A stretch of DNA of 64,000 nucleotides from Nocardiaceae bacterium (GCA_021372355.1 JAJFUQ010000005.1:62001-126000); one strand, 5' to 3'; shown: positions 1 to 11,256, numbered from the stretch's first letter. Made by a program: numbers and translations. The notes: a model not told the origin generated them from the sequence alone.

Positions 1-859
1 CTCTGGTTCGCATCAAACGCCGCCAGAACCAAAGGTTCACGTCGAACTGCCGCTTGGGCATCTTCGCTAGCCCACGCACATTCTTGACGTTGCTGCGGAC
101 GCTCTCGGGCAACGCCTCGAGGTCCGCGCGATCGGTCAGAACATGCTCAGGCAGAACGTCCAGCCCATGTTCGACCATGAACTCGAAGTCGGTGGGCCAG
201 CACGCAGCCCACAGGTAGTCGACCATTCGGCACCAACCCCGGAGGAACTCGAGCTCCATCGCAGGGTCGCCGGCTGGGTCGATCTCGCTGATAGTTCGGG
301 CAACCACGTCCAGGCTCGTTTTGTGCGCATGCCAGAGCGCCCTGCGTAGAGGGTCGAGATCGGCGCCCGGGGCGGTGTCGCGCACGAGCTCGAAGTACTT
401 CCTCCAATCGGTCACCGCTAGGCGAAGCTCTTCCGGCACAACACCGCCTACGACGTACCGGAATCGGGATGGCCCAGGCGGATCGGACACTGCCACTCCA
501 GGCACAACTCCGGCCGCGACTGCACCGAGCCACGGAATCACGTTCAACGTGTAGTTGCCGTAACCCCACGGCGAGTCCGGATCGATCCGCCCGCCGTCCT
601 TGGAGGCCGGTCCGAGTCGGCCGGAATCACGCTGCCACTGATGCTGGAACGCCAACCCCCACAGCAGGTTTCCGCTGTTGTCAGGCCCGAAGATGCCACG
701 CGCGTTCGTCGCGTCGATCAAGCTGCGATAGGCCGCCATACGGTGCTCGAACCGGAACGGATCGAAGGTGCCGTCGAGCTCAGGTGCGGTGGTCCAGACC
801 CGATTCAGATCAAGCGTCGCCAAGTGGCGGGGAAACATCGCTCGATTCTCGCACCGCAT
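1..859 (-). CDS. Leg1-related protein, 3' end outside the window
   Basis: The frame is open on the minus strand from about 859 to the left edge, so the C-terminus is missing. The roughly 286 visible codons hold RMAAYRSLIDATNARG, then LLWGLAFQHQWQRDSGRL and YGNYTLNVIPWLGAV. These match the core of vertebrate LEG1 (liver-enriched gene 1) proteins, as I recall them: a R-M-x-A-Y-K start, WGLPLQHGWQ and N-Y-x-L-S-V-I-P. Bacterial homologues exist but I know of no established function. The start is ATG at 859 or 835; neither has a strong ribosome site. It is divergent from the oxidoreductase starting at 871, leaving almost no room between them, so the promoters must overlap coding sequence or be leaderless. 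Confidence 0.7.
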   Translation of the reverse strand, partial: MRCENRAMFPRHLATLDLNRVWTTAPELDGTFDPFRFEHRMAAYRSLIDATNARGIFGPDNSGNLLWGLAFQHQWQRDSGRLGPASKDGGRIDPDSPWGYGNYTLNVIPWLGAVAAGVVPGVAVSDPPGPSRFRYVVGGVVPEELRLAVTDWRKYFELVRDTAPGADLDPLRRALWHAHKTSLDVVARTISEIDPAGDPAMELEFLRGWCRMVDYLWAACWPTDFEFMVEHGLDVLPEHVLTDRADLEALPESVRSNVKNVRGLAKMPKRQFDVNLWFWRRLMRTR

Positions 860-870
860 ACCGTTGCAGC

Positions 871-1770
871 ATGGAGAGTCTGCTCGGACTGAAGTACCCG
901 GTCGTCTGCGCCCCGATGGGTGGCGTAGCGGGCGGACGGCTCGCGGCAGCGGTCACTCGAGCGGGCGGTCTCGGCATGATCGGGATGGGCAGCGCCGGTT
1001 CCAGCAGCGCCCTTCGCCGCGAACTCGAGATCGTTCCCGCAGGCACTGGGATCGGGATCGGCCTCGTCGATTGGGTGATGCGCAGATCACCAGACCTCCT
1101 CGAGACCGCGCTCGCCGCGAAGCCAAAGCTCCTCGCCGTGAGTTTCGGCGACAACTACGACTGGATCGAGCAGGCACACGCGGCCGGAATCCCCGTCGCC
1201 GTTCAAGTCCACGACGCCGGTAGCGCCGAACAGGCGCACGATGCTGGCGCCGACATTCTGGTGGCACGCGGACTCGAAGGCGGTGGACATGGGCGCCCTG
1301 TTCATCAGAGGCAAGAAGCACTGCGGCAAACCCTGACCGCAACAGACCGCCCGGTGCTCGCTGCCGGGGCGATCGCGACCGCTGCCGACGTCACCGACGC
1401 ACTCGAAGCCGATGCCGCAGGTGTGTGGGTCGGCACCGCCTTCTCCGCATGTTTGGAAGCACTCTCAAGCGCCGCCCATCGACGCGCGCTGTTTGCCGCG
1501 ACGGGCGCGGACACCGTATTGACGAGCACGTTCGATTGGGCTGGCGGCTTCTCCTGGCCATCGGACATCCCGGAGCGGGTTATCTCCAATGACTTTGTCG
1601 CACAGTGGAACACTGACCACGATGACCGATCGGCGGCGGCCGAGGACTTGCGTCGGGCAGTCGCGGCAGACAACGAATCTCGGATCTGCGTGAACGCCGG
1701 AACCGGTGTTGGACACCTCACCGAGGCGACGTCGGCGGCCCAGGTTCTGATGACACTGTGCGGGTTCTAA
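871..1770 (+). CDS. nitronate monooxygenase family flavoprotein
   Basis: The product has 299 residues. It opens with GLKYPVVCAPMGGVAGGRLA, the PMxG phosphate-binding start of FMN-dependent nitronate monooxygenases (formerly 2-nitropropane dioxygenases), and has the glycine-rich GLEGGGHGR segment near residue 135 whose histidine is the usual catalytic base. A later GAIATAADV block and WVGTAFSA complete the TIM-barrel FMN site. Members oxidise alkyl nitronates such as propionate 3-nitronate with O2; the true substrate here is not visible. The ATG at 871 is chosen because the family N-terminus begins there; the open frame upstream overlaps the LEG1-like gene on the other strand. Confidence 0.85.
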   Translation: MESLLGLKYPVVCAPMGGVAGGRLAAAVTRAGGLGMIGMGSAGSSSALRRELEIVPAGTGIGIGLVDWVMRRSPDLLETALAAKPKLLAVSFGDNYDWIEQAHAAGIPVAVQVHDAGSAEQAHDAGADILVARGLEGGGHGRPVHQRQEALRQTLTATDRPVLAAGAIATAADVTDALEADAAGVWVGTAFSACLEALSSAAHRRALFAATGADTVLTSTFDWAGGFSWPSDIPERVISNDFVAQWNTDHDDRSAAAEDLRRAVAADNESRICVNAGTGVGHLTEATSAAQVLMTLCGF

Positions 1771-1847
1771 GCCCGTAATGTGCGCTCACCATGGGGAGCA
1801 AAAGGCGAACCTGGCCATCGGCCGTCGACTGACGGGAGAATGACCTC

Positions 1848-2945
1848 ATGAGCGCTCCAGGAGTCTCCCGTGTTCAGCAGATCGGGGAACACGCCTTCGT
1901 CGTCCTCGGATACGAACCGGCGCGCCAGATCCTCAGCGATCGCCGGGCCTGCAACAACCCATCGACCGCCGGTGTCGGCGAGGACCCCGCCCACAATGGC
2001 CGTGGCGTCAGCATGCAGGTCTGCGACGGAGCCCAGCACACTCGACTCCGCGCAATGATCGCACCTGCGTTGAGCCCCAAGGCTTCTGACGCGATCATCG
2101 CCGGCATGCCGGCACATGCCGAGGCCCTGCTGGCGGAACTCGGAGAACACGGTTCGGGCGATCTCATCGAGGACTACATCGCACCGCTCATCCGCCGCGG
2201 CATCGGCCGGCTTCTCGGCATTCCAGAAGATGACCAGGCGCGAATTCTGGTCATCGCCGAGGACTCCACGGTCGCCGATGAGACCGGCGCCCCCGCGGCC
2301 GACGCACTCTACGACTACATGTCCGCCCTCGTGCGGTCGAAGATCGAGCACCCCGGCGACGATCTCTGCACCGAACTCGCCCGCGCCTTGACCGACGGCC
2401 GGATTGACGAGGCCGAAGCGTTCGGCACGGCGACCCTGATGATCATCGCGGGCTACGACACCACGGTCGGTTTCCTGGCGATGGCCGCATTGACACTCCT
2501 ACTCACGCCGATGCTCCGCCAACAGCTGGTCGCAGACCCGGACAGCAACCCGATCGTCGTCGAGGAACTGCTCCGCTTCATCACGCCGACGAAGGGCGTG
2601 TGGACCCGGTTCGCGACGTCCGATATCGAGATCGACGGTACGACGATTCCTTTCAAGAGCCAGATCATCGTCGACCTCATGGCAGCCAACCGCGACAGCT
2701 CGCGCTTCGATGAGCCCGACGTGTTCAACCCGGCCCGCAACGACGACAAGCACCTCGCGTTCGGCTACGGCACCCACTTCTGCCCGGGCGCGAACTCTGC
2801 CAAGCGTCAGTCGCTTGCGGCGCTGAATGCCCTTCTCCCCCGCATGGAGTCGATGGAGCTCTCGGTGCCCGTCAGCGAGCTCCAGTGGCATCAGAATCGG
2901 TTCAGCCGTCGACCGCTCACCTTGCCGGTGACGATTCAGCGCTAG
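1848..2945 (+). CDS. cytochrome P450, N-terminally short
   Basis: The product has 365 residues, against about 400 for typical soluble bacterial P450s. It has the helix C motif DGAQHTRLR, the oxygen-activation motif AGYDTT in helix I, the ExxR motif in VEELLRF and the haem loop FGYGTHFCPG with its cysteine ligand. It is therefore a class I P450 that needs a ferredoxin and reductase; neither is encoded next to it. The first strand (AFVVLGYEPARQIL) comes only about 15 residues from the start, so the usual N-terminal A' and A helices are missing. An in-frame TGA seven codons upstream of ATG 1848 rules out a longer form. A GGGAG ribosome site lies nine bases before the ATG. Substrate unknown. Confidence 0.9.
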   Translation: MSAPGVSRVQQIGEHAFVVLGYEPARQILSDRRACNNPSTAGVGEDPAHNGRGVSMQVCDGAQHTRLRAMIAPALSPKASDAIIAGMPAHAEALLAELGEHGSGDLIEDYIAPLIRRGIGRLLGIPEDDQARILVIAEDSTVADETGAPAADALYDYMSALVRSKIEHPGDDLCTELARALTDGRIDEAEAFGTATLMIIAGYDTTVGFLAMAALTLLLTPMLRQQLVADPDSNPIVVEELLRFITPTKGVWTRFATSDIEIDGTTIPFKSQIIVDLMAANRDSSRFDEPDVFNPARNDDKHLAFGYGTHFCPGANSAKRQSLAALNALLPRMESMELSVPVSELQWHQNRFSRRPLTLPVTIQR

Positions 2946-3514
2946 CCCCGGACGTCGTGCACGTGATGAACGAGATCGTGCAGGAAGTACTGCGCGAACG
3001 TCGTCACGCTGAAGACTGCACCATCGCTGCGGCGTACCGTCCGAGAGAGTCCCGCAGCGGGCACCCGCGCGAACGCATCCGCGATCGCATCCGCGGCCTG
3101 CACGAGCTCCTCGGCAACGACCGTAGTTTCCTGACTCCCATATTCGGAGGCGACCGCAGTCTCGTCCTGGTCCCAATTCGACAGCACGGCGACACCGTCG
3201 ACGAAACGCACGGCGGCATCGAACGCCGGCACCCGTGGATCATCGCCTTTGCCGGTGAGCAACACGGACAGCCGGTAGTCGAAAATGCGGCATACATCTC
3301 GTACGTGCGCAGCGTATTCGAGCGGCGACCACACTCCGGGAACAGGCCGTAGCCGGGCACCCGGCAGCTCGAGGGCTGCCGCCAGCGCAGCAGCGGCATC
3401 CCGGGTTCGTCCCGGCACCGCCTCGAAAGACATTTCAGCAGCGTCGAATCCGCATTCGGCGCACGGGCGGCTCAGGACCCATGTCCAGTCCTTGGTGTCG
3501 GGCGTGATCGTCAT
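2942..3514 (-). CDS. DinB-family protein
   Basis: The product has 190 residues. The segment GVWSPLEYAAHVRDV in the middle and HDLVHHVHDV at the C-terminus give the spaced histidines of the DinB/YfiT four-helix bundle, a metal-binding superfamily that includes thiol-dependent (bacillithiol or mycothiol) transferases. An N-terminal SRPCAECGFD segment with two cysteines is typical of an actinobacterial subgroup. The reaction is unknown; mycothiol-dependent transfer is possible but not shown. It converges on the P450 gene and their stop codons overlap. Confidence 0.7.
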   Translation of the reverse strand: MTITPDTKDWTWVLSRPCAECGFDAAEMSFEAVPGRTRDAAAALAAALELPGARLRPVPGVWSPLEYAAHVRDVCRIFDYRLSVLLTGKGDDPRVPAFDAAVRFVDGVAVLSNWDQDETAVASEYGSQETTVVAEELVQAADAIADAFARVPAAGLSRTVRRSDGAVFSVTTFAQYFLHDLVHHVHDVRG

Positions 3515-3621
3515 GCCGTCAAAGCTATAGAGGCAGGAAATAGTTCTCCATCAATCTTCTGCCAACCTTGCCGGAGATCCTGCCGATCTCAGATCACCTT
3601 CTGACCAGGTACCTTCGAGAT

Positions 3622-3987
3622 GTGACAACTGCCCGTCGGCGGCGACCCGCCCTCATCGCGCTGGTGATCCTGGCGTTCTTTGGGTGCCTCGCGCTCGGGT
3701 GGTGGCAGTGGACCCGATGGGAATCGACGTCCGGGTCGTTCCAGAACCTCGGCTATGCCCTGCAATGGCCGCTGTTCGCCTGGTTCGTCGTCTACGCCTA
3801 CCGGCGCTACGTGAAGCTCGAAGCCGAGGAAGCACGGATGGATTCGCCGCAGGAGATGCGCGAACTCCCGGCCGATCTACTGCCGCCGCGCCCCCAGGCT
3901 GCGAGCGAGCCAATCGACGCGACGCGGGCCGAATACAACCGCATGCTGCACGAACTCAACGAGAAGAAGAACGGGAGCCAACCGTGA
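3622..3987 (+). CDS. small two-TM membrane protein, like mycobacterial LprD (Rv1343c)
   Basis: The product has 121 residues. After a basic start (TTARRRRPA) there is a membrane segment ending FFGCLALGWWQWTRW, a second hydrophobic stretch LQWPLFAWFVVYAYRRYV and an acidic, proline-rich cytoplasmic tail. The sequence resembles what I recall of M. tuberculosis Rv1343c (LprD), which also lies beside rdgB. The FFGC might be a lipobox but is not a strong one. I chose GTG at 3622 because the family begins at that point; the open frame extends to 3568. The stop overlaps the start of the next gene (GTGA), so the two are translationally coupled. Function unknown. Confidence 0.7.
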   Translation: MTTARRRRPALIALVILAFFGCLALGWWQWTRWESTSGSFQNLGYALQWPLFAWFVVYAYRRYVKLEAEEARMDSPQEMRELPADLLPPRPQAASEPIDATRAEYNRMLHELNEKKNGSQP

Positions 3988-4331
3988 CGGCCGAAATGAC
4001 CGAGAACAAGCCGACCCAGGACCAGGCCCGAATTGCCTCAGCCCTGACCCGGTACCGAGTTCTCGCCTGGACCACCGGTATCTGGCTACTCGTTCTCACG
4101 ACCGAGGTCGTCGCCAAGTACGGGTTCGACGTCGACAACTTCGGTTGGGTCGGCATCGTGCACGGCTGGGTGTACCTCGTGTTCCTCATCGTCACCGCCG
4201 ACCTCGCGATCAAGGTCCGCTGGCCCGCGGTCAAGACGATCCTCACGCTGCTCTCGGGCACTATCCCGTTCTTGTCGTTCTTCGTCGAGCACATCCGGAC
4301 GGCCGAAGTGAAGAAGCGGTTCTTGAGCTAG
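3984..4331 (+). CDS. DUF3817 integral membrane protein (Rv1342c-like)
   Basis: The product has 115 residues with about three hydrophobic segments: RVLAWTTGIWLLVLTTEVV, a central GIVHGWVYLVFLIVTADLA and TILTLLSGTIPFLSFFVEH. The HGWVY and IPFLSFFVEH patterns are typical of the DUF3817 family, which sits beside rdgB in mycobacteria. The start is GTG 3984, overlapping the stop of the upstream membrane protein by 4 bp; ATG 3996 is an alternative. Function unknown. It converges on rdgB with only 9 bp between stops. Confidence 0.8.
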   Translation: MTAEMTENKPTQDQARIASALTRYRVLAWTTGIWLLVLTTEVVAKYGFDVDNFGWVGIVHGWVYLVFLIVTADLAIKVRWPAVKTILTLLSGTIPFLSFFVEHIRTAEVKKRFLS

Positions 4332-4340
4332 GTGCGAGCC

Positions 4341-4949
4341 TCAGCTCGCGGCGAGCATCCGCAGCGCCGGGATCAGCTGTCGCAAAGCATTGCCCCGGTG
4401 GGACACCGCGTTCTTCTGCTCTGGCGTCAACTCGGCTGCCGCACAGTCGAACCCGTCGGGCAGAAAGATCGGGTCATAGCCGAATCCGCCCGCACCGCGA
4501 GGTGCGCGGGCGATTCGGCCGGACCACTCCCCGCGCACGATCGTCTCCGAACCATCCGGAAGAACGAGCGCGCACACCGACACAAAGCGTCCACCCCGGC
4601 GCTCGTCGGGCACGTCGCCGAGCTGACCGAGCAATAGTTCGTTGTTCGCCTGGTCCTGACCGTGCGCACCGGACCATCGCGCCGACAGCACGCCCGGCAT
4701 GCCGTTCAGAGCATCGACCTCGATGCCCGAGTCGTCGGCGAGACAAGCTATTCCCGTCGCGGCAACACCATCGCGCGCCTTGATGAGGGCGTTGTCCGCA
4801 AAGGTCGCACCGGACTCGGGCGACTCCGGGAACGCCGGAACATCGGCCAGGCTCAACAGCGCGAGCCCCTCGATGCCGGCGTCGTCGAGAACCCGACGCA
4901 GTTCCTTCAGTTTCTTCGCGTTGCGGCTGGCGACGAGTAGCTCAGGCAC
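4341..4949 (-). CDS. rdgB: XTP/dITP diphosphatase RdgB
   Basis: The product has 202 residues, normal for RdgB/HAM1. It hydrolyses non-canonical purine triphosphates (XTP, dITP, ITP) to monophosphates, keeping them out of DNA and RNA. Visible motifs are the N-terminal [14 protein letters not shown] nucleotide loop, [24 protein letters not shown] with metal-binding acids, [13 protein letters not shown], and [10 protein letters not shown] at the end. The GTG start at 4949 overlaps the end of rph by 8 bp; the frame stays open upstream but only as the shadow of rph. It is the last gene of the leftward operon and corresponds to Rv1341. Confidence 0.95.
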   Translation of the reverse strand: MPELLVASRNAKKLKELRRVLDDAGIEGLALLSLADVPAFPESPESGATFADNALIKARDGVAATGIACLADDSGIEVDALNGMPGVLSARWSGAHGQDQANNELLLGQLGDVPDERRGGRFVSVCALVLPDGSETIVRGEWSGRIARAPRGAGGFGYDPIFLPDGFDCAAAELTPEQKNAVSHRGNALRQLIPALRMLAAS

Positions 4950-5718
4950 CGAACTTCTTCTTCGGCGCCGCTTCCGGCAGGTCACCGGGGTACGGCAACG
5001 CCAGAGCCTGTTTCTGCACCTCGAAAATCTTGTCGCAGCCGGAGATCGCAAGATCGAGCAGCGCATCGAGGGTCGACCGCGGGAACGTCGCACCCTCGCC
5101 CGTGCCCTGCACCTCGACGAGCGTGCCGACGTCGGTCGCGACGACGTTCATGTCGACCTCGGCGCGGGAGTCCTCCTCGTAGGGCAGGTCAATACGCACC
5201 CGACCGTCGACAACGCCGACGCTCACGGCTGCGATCGCGCACGAAATCGGTTGTGGGTCACGAAGTCGGTCCGCGGCACGCAGCCACGTCACGGCGTCCG
5301 ACAGAGCAACGTAAGCGCCGGTGATCGCCGCTGTGCGCGTGCCGCCGTCGGCTTGCAGAACGTCGCAGTCGATCGCGATGGTGTTCTCGCCGATCGCCGC
5401 CAGGTCGATGCACGATCGCAGCGATCGACCGATCAGCCGGCTGATCTCCTGGGTACGACCGCCGACCTTGCCCTTCACCGATTCCCGCTGGCTGCGCGTG
5501 TGGGTTGCGGCCGGCAGCATCGCGTACTCCGCCGTCAGCCAGCCCAGGCCGCTGCCCTTGCGCCAGCGCGGTACATCGGTCTCGATGCTGGCCGTGCACA
5601 TGACGCGGGTATTGCCGAACTCGACGAGCACCGACCCGGCAGGGTTGCTCGTGAATCCACGAGTGATCCGGATTTCGCGAAGTTCGTCATCGGCTCTGCC
5701 GTCGGCTCGTCTAGACAC
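4942..5718 (-). CDS. rph: ribonuclease PH
   Basis: The product has 258 residues. This phosphorolytic 3'-5' exoribonuclease trims tRNA 3' ends and other RNA tails. It starts [15 protein letters not shown], where RxDGR is the family signature, and has [10 protein letters not shown], the phosphate-site [33 protein letters not shown] and a C-terminal [10 protein letters not shown]. It is co-transcribed with rdgB downstream (8-bp overlap) and with the metallo-hydrolase gene upstream (26 bp), as in M. tuberculosis Rv1339-Rv1341. Confidence 0.96.
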   Translation of the reverse strand: MSRRADGRADDELREIRITRGFTSNPAGSVLVEFGNTRVMCTASIETDVPRWRKGSGLGWLTAEYAMLPAATHTRSQRESVKGKVGGRTQEISRLIGRSLRSCIDLAAIGENTIAIDCDVLQADGGTRTAAITGAYVALSDAVTWLRAADRLRDPQPISCAIAAVSVGVVDGRVRIDLPYEEDSRAEVDMNVVATDVGTLVEVQGTGEGATFPRSTLDALLDLAISGCDKIFEVQKQALALPYPGDLPEAAPKKKFGA

Positions 5719-5744
5719 ACAACGAGACTAGCCGGAACACCCGG

Positions 5745-6515
5745 CTAGAAATCGAAGACCTCGCCGGGAGACACCGCGTGGACGGGTCCCGAAAATTCGC
5801 TCTTCGCCTCGGCGATGATCTCCTCGCGCGAAGTCCACGGCGGAATGTGCGTGATCAGCAGTTCGCCGACCCCTGCCTCGCGAGCGGTGCGGCCGGCTTC
5901 GACACCCGACATGTGCACTCCCGGCGGGCGGTTGTCCGGGTCGTGGGTCCAGGACGCTTCGGCCATCAGAACATCCGCGCCCCGCGCCAGATCGAGCAGC
6001 GAATCGCATACTGCGGTGTCACCGGTGTATGCGAACACCTTGCCGGTGTCCGTCGTGAAGCGAAGTCCGTAGGACTCCGGCGGGTGGTACATCCGGTACG
6101 GAGTGATCGAGAGTCCCTCGTAGTCGAGCGGCTCTCCCTCGATCCACGGGCGGAGCTCGAGAACATCGGTCACGTCGTCGGTTTCGCCACCGACCTCAGC
6201 CGAGGCGTTGCCGAGGCGAAGCGCAGAACCCTCGGGTGCGTACAGCACCGCGCGTCCCGACGGCGGGTTCGGGTGGTACCGGCGCCAGACCAGAAGCCCG
6301 GAAATGTCGGCGCAGTGATCGGCGTGCAAATGGGTGAGGAAGATGTTGACCGCACCCGGATCGGCGTATCGCTGGAGCGCCCCGAGGATGCCGGGACCGA
6401 ATTCCAAGACGACCGGTGTCATGCCGGGGCCGGTGAGCAGATAGCCCGACGCTGCGGAGTCCGGGCCGCCCACACTGCCCGAGCACCCCAGTACCGTAAG
6501 CCGCATGCGTGTCAT
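5745..6515 (-). CDS. MBL-fold metallo-hydrolase, Rv1339-like cyclic-nucleotide phosphodiesterase candidate
   Basis: The product has 256 residues. The N-terminus RLTVLGCSGSVGGPDSA and the metal motif THLHADHCADI place it in the RNase Z/phosphodiesterase branch of the metallo-beta-lactamase fold; YTGDTAVCDSL and a late LLITHIPPW provide more ligands. The M. tuberculosis counterpart in this position, Rv1339, has been described as an atypical cAMP phosphodiesterase. That activity is inferred here from position and likeness only, though two adenylate cyclases are encoded in this window. The start is ATG 6515 or 6506. In M. tuberculosis murI lies just upstream; here the next gene is the rhomboid protease. 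Confidence 0.85.
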   Translation of the reverse strand: MTRMRLTVLGCSGSVGGPDSAASGYLLTGPGMTPVVLEFGPGILGALQRYADPGAVNIFLTHLHADHCADISGLLVWRRYHPNPPSGRAVLYAPEGSALRLGNASAEVGGETDDVTDVLELRPWIEGEPLDYEGLSITPYRMYHPPESYGLRFTTDTGKVFAYTGDTAVCDSLLDLARGADVLMAEASWTHDPDNRPPGVHMSGVEAGRTAREAGVGELLITHIPPWTSREEIIAEAKSEFSGPVHAVSPGEVFDF

Positions 6516-6579
6516 GCTGCCACGACCGCTGGACGCATCTAAAACATTTGCCGAAGAATTCGTCGGCGAGTCCCCGTAG

Positions 6580-8427
<1,848 letters not shown>

Positions 8428-8444
8428 GGTCTCTCCCTCAGGAC

Positions 8445-8861
8445 TCAGGAATAGCTTTCAACGATCGAAACAGGTTCTTCGGTGACGACGCCGTCCACGA
8501 TCCGGTAACTCCGGACCTCATCGGTTTCCGGGTCACGGGTCGACACCAGGACATAGTGCGCGTTCGGCTCGGAGGCGTACGAGATATCGGTACGACTCGG
8601 GTATGCCTCGGTCGCCGTGTGCGAGTGATAGATGACGACCGGTTCTTCGTCGTTGCGGTCCATTTCGCGCCACAGCCGGAGCTGCTCGCCGGAGTCGAAG
8701 CGGTAGAACGTGGGCGACCGCTCGGCATTCACCATCGGCACGAATCGGAGCGGCTGGTCAGAGCCTTCCGGACCGGCGATGATCCCGCAGGCCTCATCCG
8801 GGTGGTCCGCGCGTGCATGCGTGACCATCGCCTCGACCAGATCCGCACGGATCACCAGCAC
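8445..8861 (-). CDS. mec: CysO-cysteine peptidase Mec (JAMM/MPN+ metalloprotease)
   Basis: The product has 138 residues from the preferred start. Mec releases cysteine from the CysO-cysteine adduct. The JAMM zinc motif is IYHSHTATEAYPSRTDI (HxH, then Ser and Asp), with the upstream catalytic glutamate in HPDEACGIIAG. The end TEEPVSIVESYS matches M. tuberculosis Rv1334. The GTG at 8861 is preferred because AAGGGG lies seven bases before it; the frame also stays open to a start at 8915. In M. tuberculosis a peptidase gene (Rv1333) lies between this gene and the DUF2017 gene; here only about 150 bp separate them. Confidence 0.95.
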   Translation of the reverse strand: MLVIRADLVEAMVTHARADHPDEACGIIAGPEGSDQPLRFVPMVNAERSPTFYRFDSGEQLRLWREMDRNDEEPVVIYHSHTATEAYPSRTDISYASEPNAHYVLVSTRDPETDEVRSYRIVDGVVTEEPVSIVESYS

Positions 8862-9015
8862 GTCTGCACCCCTTAACAAAGTCTTCTGACTCAACGGTCG
8901 CGGATGATCAAGCATTCCCGCAAATTAGAGACAAACTGTGCCCTCTGGGCGGACCGTCGGACCCTCCGCTCCTCGCTCGTACCTCGCTGCGATGCTCAGG
9001 CCCTCCTCCTTCCGC

Positions 9016-9579
9016 CTAATCCCCCATCAACGCCTGAATGAGCGAATCTTGCATCCAGGTGAGCCAGTGATAAACCGGCAGGTGCGGGGCACGGGGATCG
9101 CCGGGCTCGAGTTCCTCGGGCATGTCCGGATGCACATCCAGCGCCGTTCCAAGGGCGAGACGGACGTCGTTGAGACCCGACATCCACGCATCGGCCTGCT
9201 CGAGAGTCAGCACGATCTTGCCGCCACCAGAAGGAAGCGTGCGCAGGATGACGTCCGCGGCCGCGCATTTCGCGTCGATGATGTCCGGCTCGTGCAGGCT
9301 GCGCAGCGCACCGTTCAGGTCGCTGCCGTCGTCTCGCTTGTCCGGCTTGTGAAAGTCCGGCAAGAGTCGCGCCAAGGCCGCCTCCTCGGGCGGTTTCGAG
9401 TGGCCGGTTCGCATGCCGGTGAGTTCGGCCAGCGGGTCCTGCGGACTCGAACTGGCGCGGTCCGACAGCATTCCGCGCACCGATTCGACGAGCGACCGCA
9501 GGACCGCTTCTTCATTGCCGTCGATTTCGGAGCGGAGCTTCGGCCCGCCCAATGAGCCTTTCCTGGTCCAGGTTCGCAC
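9016..9579 (-). CDS. DUF2017 protein (Rv1332-like)
   Basis: The product has 187 residues. It is the conserved actinobacterial protein found directly downstream of clpS. Recognisable stretches are EEAVLRSLVESVRGML near the N-terminus and YHWLTWMQDSLIQALMGD at the C-terminus, with ADAWMSGLNDVRLALGTAL between. No catalytic motif is visible. The ClpS partnership suggests a role in N-end-rule proteolysis, but that is inference from position. GTG start at 9579, 16 bp after the clpS stop. Confidence 0.85.
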   Translation of the reverse strand: MRTWTRKGSLGGPKLRSEIDGNEEAVLRSLVESVRGMLSDRASSSPQDPLAELTGMRTGHSKPPEEAALARLLPDFHKPDKRDDGSDLNGALRSLHEPDIIDAKCAAADVILRTLPSGGGKIVLTLEQADAWMSGLNDVRLALGTALDVHPDMPEELEPGDPRAPHLPVYHWLTWMQDSLIQALMGD

Positions 9580-9595
9580 CGTGCGGACGTTCTCC

Positions 9596-9922
9596 TTATT
9601 CGCTGCGCTGCAATGTGGCCCACAGGCCAGCGGCGTGCAGACGTTGGACGTCGTGTTCCATCTTGTCGCGAGAACCGCTCGTGACGACGGCCTTGCCTTC
9701 TTTGTGGACCTGCATCATGAGATCTGTGGCACGCGCCTTCGTGTACCCGAACAGCTTCTGGAAGATGAACGTCACGTAGTTCATGAGGTTGACCGGGTCG
9801 TCCCAGACGATGGTCACCCAGGGCAGCTCCACGTTCTCGAGGTACTCGGTGACCTCTTCCGGCGCCTCGGTTTCCTGCGGAGCCGACTTGAGCACAACAG
9901 TCGTCAGATCGACTAATCGCAT
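9596..9922 (-). CDS. clpS: ATP-dependent Clp protease adaptor ClpS
   Basis: The product has 108 residues. ClpS delivers N-degron substrates to the Clp protease. The binding surface motif [20 protein letters not shown] contains the DDPxN core, followed by [20 protein letters not shown] with the conserved MxxVHxxG histidine. ATG at 9922 is the family start; the frame continues upstream into the divergent pncB region. It leads the long leftward operon clpS-DUF2017-mec-cysO-cysM-rhomboid-MBL-rph-rdgB. Confidence 0.95.
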   Translation of the reverse strand: MRLVDLTTVVLKSAPQETEAPEEVTEYLENVELPWVTIVWDDPVNLMNYVTFIFQKLFGYTKARATDLMMQVHKEGKAVVTSGSRDKMEHDVQRLHAAGLWATLQRSE

Positions 9923-9972
9923 ATACACAGCGTACGACTCCGGCAGAGGCCCGCAACACCCAAGATGGGCAT

Positions 9973-11256
9973 ATGGGGCACTCCACGGCGCTGCTGACCG
10001 ACCAGTACGAGCTGACCATGCTGGCTGCCGCGCTGCGTGATGGGACGGCAGATCGACCGGTCGTCTTCGAGGTTTTCGCACGTCGACTACCCGAAGGCCG
10101 CAGGTACGGCGTGACCTGCGGAGCACACCGACTGCTGGATGCGATCGAGGCATTTCGGTTCGGCCCCGACGAGATCGACATCGTCGGGAATTTCCTCGAT
10201 GACCGCACGATCGACTGGCTGCGCAGCTTCCGCTTCGCCGGCGACATCGACGGTTATCCCGAGGGCGAACTGTTCTTCCCCGACTCGCCGATCCTGACCG
10301 TCCGCGGCACGTTCGGCGAGTGCGTGTTGCTCGAGACCCTTCTTCTGTCGGTGCTTAACCATGACTGTGCGATTGCCGCGGCGGCCTCGCGCATGGTCAC
10401 CGCAGCCGACGGCCGCATGCTCTTCGAAATGGGCGGGCGCCGGACTCACGAACTCGCGGCCCCGTCGGCCGCGCGCGCCGCTTACATCGCCGGCTTCGCC
10501 GTGACGTCGAATCTGGAAGCGGTCCGTCGCTACGGCATCCCCGGGGCCGGGACCAGCGCCCACGCCTTCATCCTGCTCCATGCCGGACTCGCAGCCGACC
10601 CGGAGGCGACCGCGTTCGCCAGCCAAGTCGCCTCGATGGGACCGATGACCACACTGCTCGTCGACACTTTCGACGTTCGTACCGGTGTCGCGAAGGCGAT
10701 CGACGCGGCGGGGCCGGACCTCGGTGCGGTACGCATCGACTCCGGCGATCTCGGCCGGCACGCACGCGACGTTCGGGCGCAGCTCGACGACGCCGGCGCC
10801 ACCGAGACCCGAATACTGCTCTCCGGTGATCTCGACGAGTACTCGATCGAAGCGTTGCGAGCGGCGCCTGTCGACGGGTTCGGCGTCGGGACGTCGTTGG
10901 TCACGGGGTCTGGGGCGCCGACGGCGGGCCTCGTTTACAAGCTGGTCGAGGTCGACGGAATCCCGGTGGCGAAGAAAAATTCTGAGAAGGCAACGCACGG
11001 CGGGGAGAAGCGGGCGTTTCGCCGGATTGATCACCACGGAAGGGCGGTCGCGGAAATCATTCGGCCGCCGAAGTCGCCGCCACAGCCAACTCTTCGCGAA
11101 CTTCAGGCATCGCTGATGCGGACGGGCGTCCGCACGTACCGCGAAACACTCGCCGACATGCGCGCCCGGTTGGCGACCGGGTTGCAATCCCTTCCTGCTC
11201 CCGGGCTGGATCTCACACCCGGCACTCCCGCGATTCCGACGAGCATGGAGACGTGA
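9973..11256 (+). CDS. pncB: nicotinate phosphoribosyltransferase PncB
   Basis: The product has 427 residues. It makes nicotinate mononucleotide from nicotinate and PRPP in NAD salvage. Visible are the N-terminal [11 protein letters not shown], the loop [12 protein letters not shown] whose histidine is autophosphorylated, [18 protein letters not shown] and [11 protein letters not shown]. It is divergent from clpS, leaving a 50-bp promoter gap, as pncB1 (Rv1330c) is in M. tuberculosis. Just downstream is a decayed nicotinamidase gene, the enzyme that would supply its nicotinate from nicotinamide. Confidence 0.96.
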   Translation: MGHSTALLTDQYELTMLAAALRDGTADRPVVFEVFARRLPEGRRYGVTCGAHRLLDAIEAFRFGPDEIDIVGNFLDDRTIDWLRSFRFAGDIDGYPEGELFFPDSPILTVRGTFGECVLLETLLLSVLNHDCAIAAAASRMVTAADGRMLFEMGGRRTHELAAPSAARAAYIAGFAVTSNLEAVRRYGIPGAGTSAHAFILLHAGLAADPEATAFASQVASMGPMTTLLVDTFDVRTGVAKAIDAAGPDLGAVRIDSGDLGRHARDVRAQLDDAGATETRILLSGDLDEYSIEALRAAPVDGFGVGTSLVTGSGAPTAGLVYKLVEVDGIPVAKKNSEKATHGGEKRAFRRIDHHGRAVAEIIRPPKSPPQPTLRELQASLMRTGVRTYRETLADMRARLATGLQSLPAPGLDLTPGTPAIPTSMET

